Shown one piece after another: positions 24,530 through 25,122 of a stretch of DNA of 25,122 nucleotides (within the stretch, counting starts at the first letter, position 1; each line of letters starts with the position of its first letter). The notes under the pieces are model-generated. The model worked only from the letters and a program-made list of their open reading frames with translations, did no database searches and was not told the DNA's origin. Source of the stretch: Flavobacteriales bacterium (GTDB taxonomy: Bacteria; Bacteroidota; Bacteroidia; Flavobacteriales_F; PHOS-HE28); the NCBI GenBank assembly GCA_016703105.1, contig JADJCS010000023.1, positions 1-25,122 of the forward strand, written 5' to 3'. The position numbers and the translations under genes were made by a program.

Positions 24530-25122
24530 AAGTTCACGAAACTCATCATAGGTCACCAGTTTTCCTTCGGATGGAGCAGGGTGCGGAAGTGGATAGTGGC
24601 TTCTGTTCCACGATGCTTAGTTTCCTGCGCATGCGAGCGGTCTGATCTCGCCGTCGCCCAACAAACGCCCGGCCATGCGCTGGAGTTCCTCTCCTTCGGG
24701 CGCGGGCTGCCGAATTGGCCGAACTGGTCCGCGAATAGCGTTTCGCGAAGCGTCCAACTCCTCCCCTTTGGCCCCAGCCCGTACTTTCCCTCGACGATGC
24801 GGTCCTCGAGCAGCTAGCGTTCCAGGCCGGTGGAATAGCTCGCGTACCCTGTTTCGACATCGTCCGTGGTAACCGGTTTGCTGGTCTCCATGATCCCAGC
24901 GTTTTCAAAAAGCTGTCCGGCAATTCCACGCGCAGGTCGTCCTGGAGCTTCCGCACAAGGCGTTTGAAGATGCAATCTCGCTGTCGCGGCGGAACATGTT
25001 CGCCAGTCCGTCCTTCACCTTCGCCCGGAAGCCGACCTCGTCCAACACCGCGTCCTTGCCGTAAACCCAGTCTGACAGTTCCTGGCCGAGCCTCAACAGG
25101 CACCATGTTTTATCTCCGCGAT
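24530..25122 (-). CDS. tig: Trigger factor, C-terminal part, frameshifted
   Basis: Ribosome-associated chaperone; only the C-terminal about 195 residues are inside the window, and the gene continues past the right edge. Repaired blocks in order: LGQELSDWVYGKDAVLDE, VGFRAKVKDGLANMF, RRDSEIA, KLQDDLRVELPDSFLK, a METSKPVTTDD stretch, GQFGQPAPEGEELQRMAGRL (repaired), IVEQK and a final HPKE..VTYDEFREL. This arrangement matches the end of Tig. At least six indels break it. No stop codon is found after EFREL in the main frame; the frame runs on into clpP, which is probably due to another indel. The 3' boundary is therefore approximate. Its position directly upstream of clpP and clpX is typical. Confidence 0.85.

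Overview
The window looks like a chromosomal segment of a high-GC (roughly 55-63% in the lines I counted) member of the Bacteroidota, most likely Flavobacteriales-like. The signs are a secreted protein with a type IX secretion (T9SS) C-terminal sorting domain, two DUF2911 proteins, a LytS/LytTR two-component pair, a PIG-L deacetylase next to a sodium:solute symporter, a tig-clpP-clpX cluster, and upstream boxes resembling the Bacteroidota -7 element TAnnTTTG (with TAnnTTCG variants). Shine-Dalgarno sequences are weak or absent.

Layout. Positions 1-1000 (minus) hold the N-terminal part of a cationic amino-acid permease. Divergent from it are a flippase-like UPF0104 membrane protein (about 1100-2170), a concentrative nucleoside transporter (2214-3471), an uncharacterised secreted protein (3535-5127) and a ClC-type chloride/proton antiporter (about 5439-6773), all on plus. 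Next come thyA and folA, overlapping by ATGA, and a lipoprotein ending at a strong terminator. A LytS-like histidine kinase and LytTR regulator follow, also coupled by ATGA. A four-helix-bundle gene on minus sits between degenerate arrays of 7-bp units. A DUF2911-TPR protein ends inside a second, palindromic heptamer array, followed by the large PIG-L deacetylase and its symporter. Adenine deaminase (minus) converges on the symporter and diverges from a T9SS cargo protein. The right end, all minus, reads tig, clpP, clpX and a second DUF2911 protein.

In working terms the window combines nucleotide metabolism (nucleoside uptake, adenine deamination, thymidylate and tetrahydrofolate synthesis), protein quality control (trigger factor, ClpXP), a putative envelope deacetylase-transporter unit and a sensory pair.

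Sequence quality matters here. Genes at 1-6880 and 21431-25122 are repeatedly frameshifted, including genes normally essential or highly conserved (clpX, clpP, tig, thyA), while 6880-21150 is almost entirely open apart from one slip in adenine deaminase. The broken frames are best read as uncorrected long-read indels, not pseudogenes. I found no rRNA, tRNA, CRISPR array, transposase or prophage gene. The least explained structures are the heptamer arrays and a low-GC patch inside the PIG-L gene.
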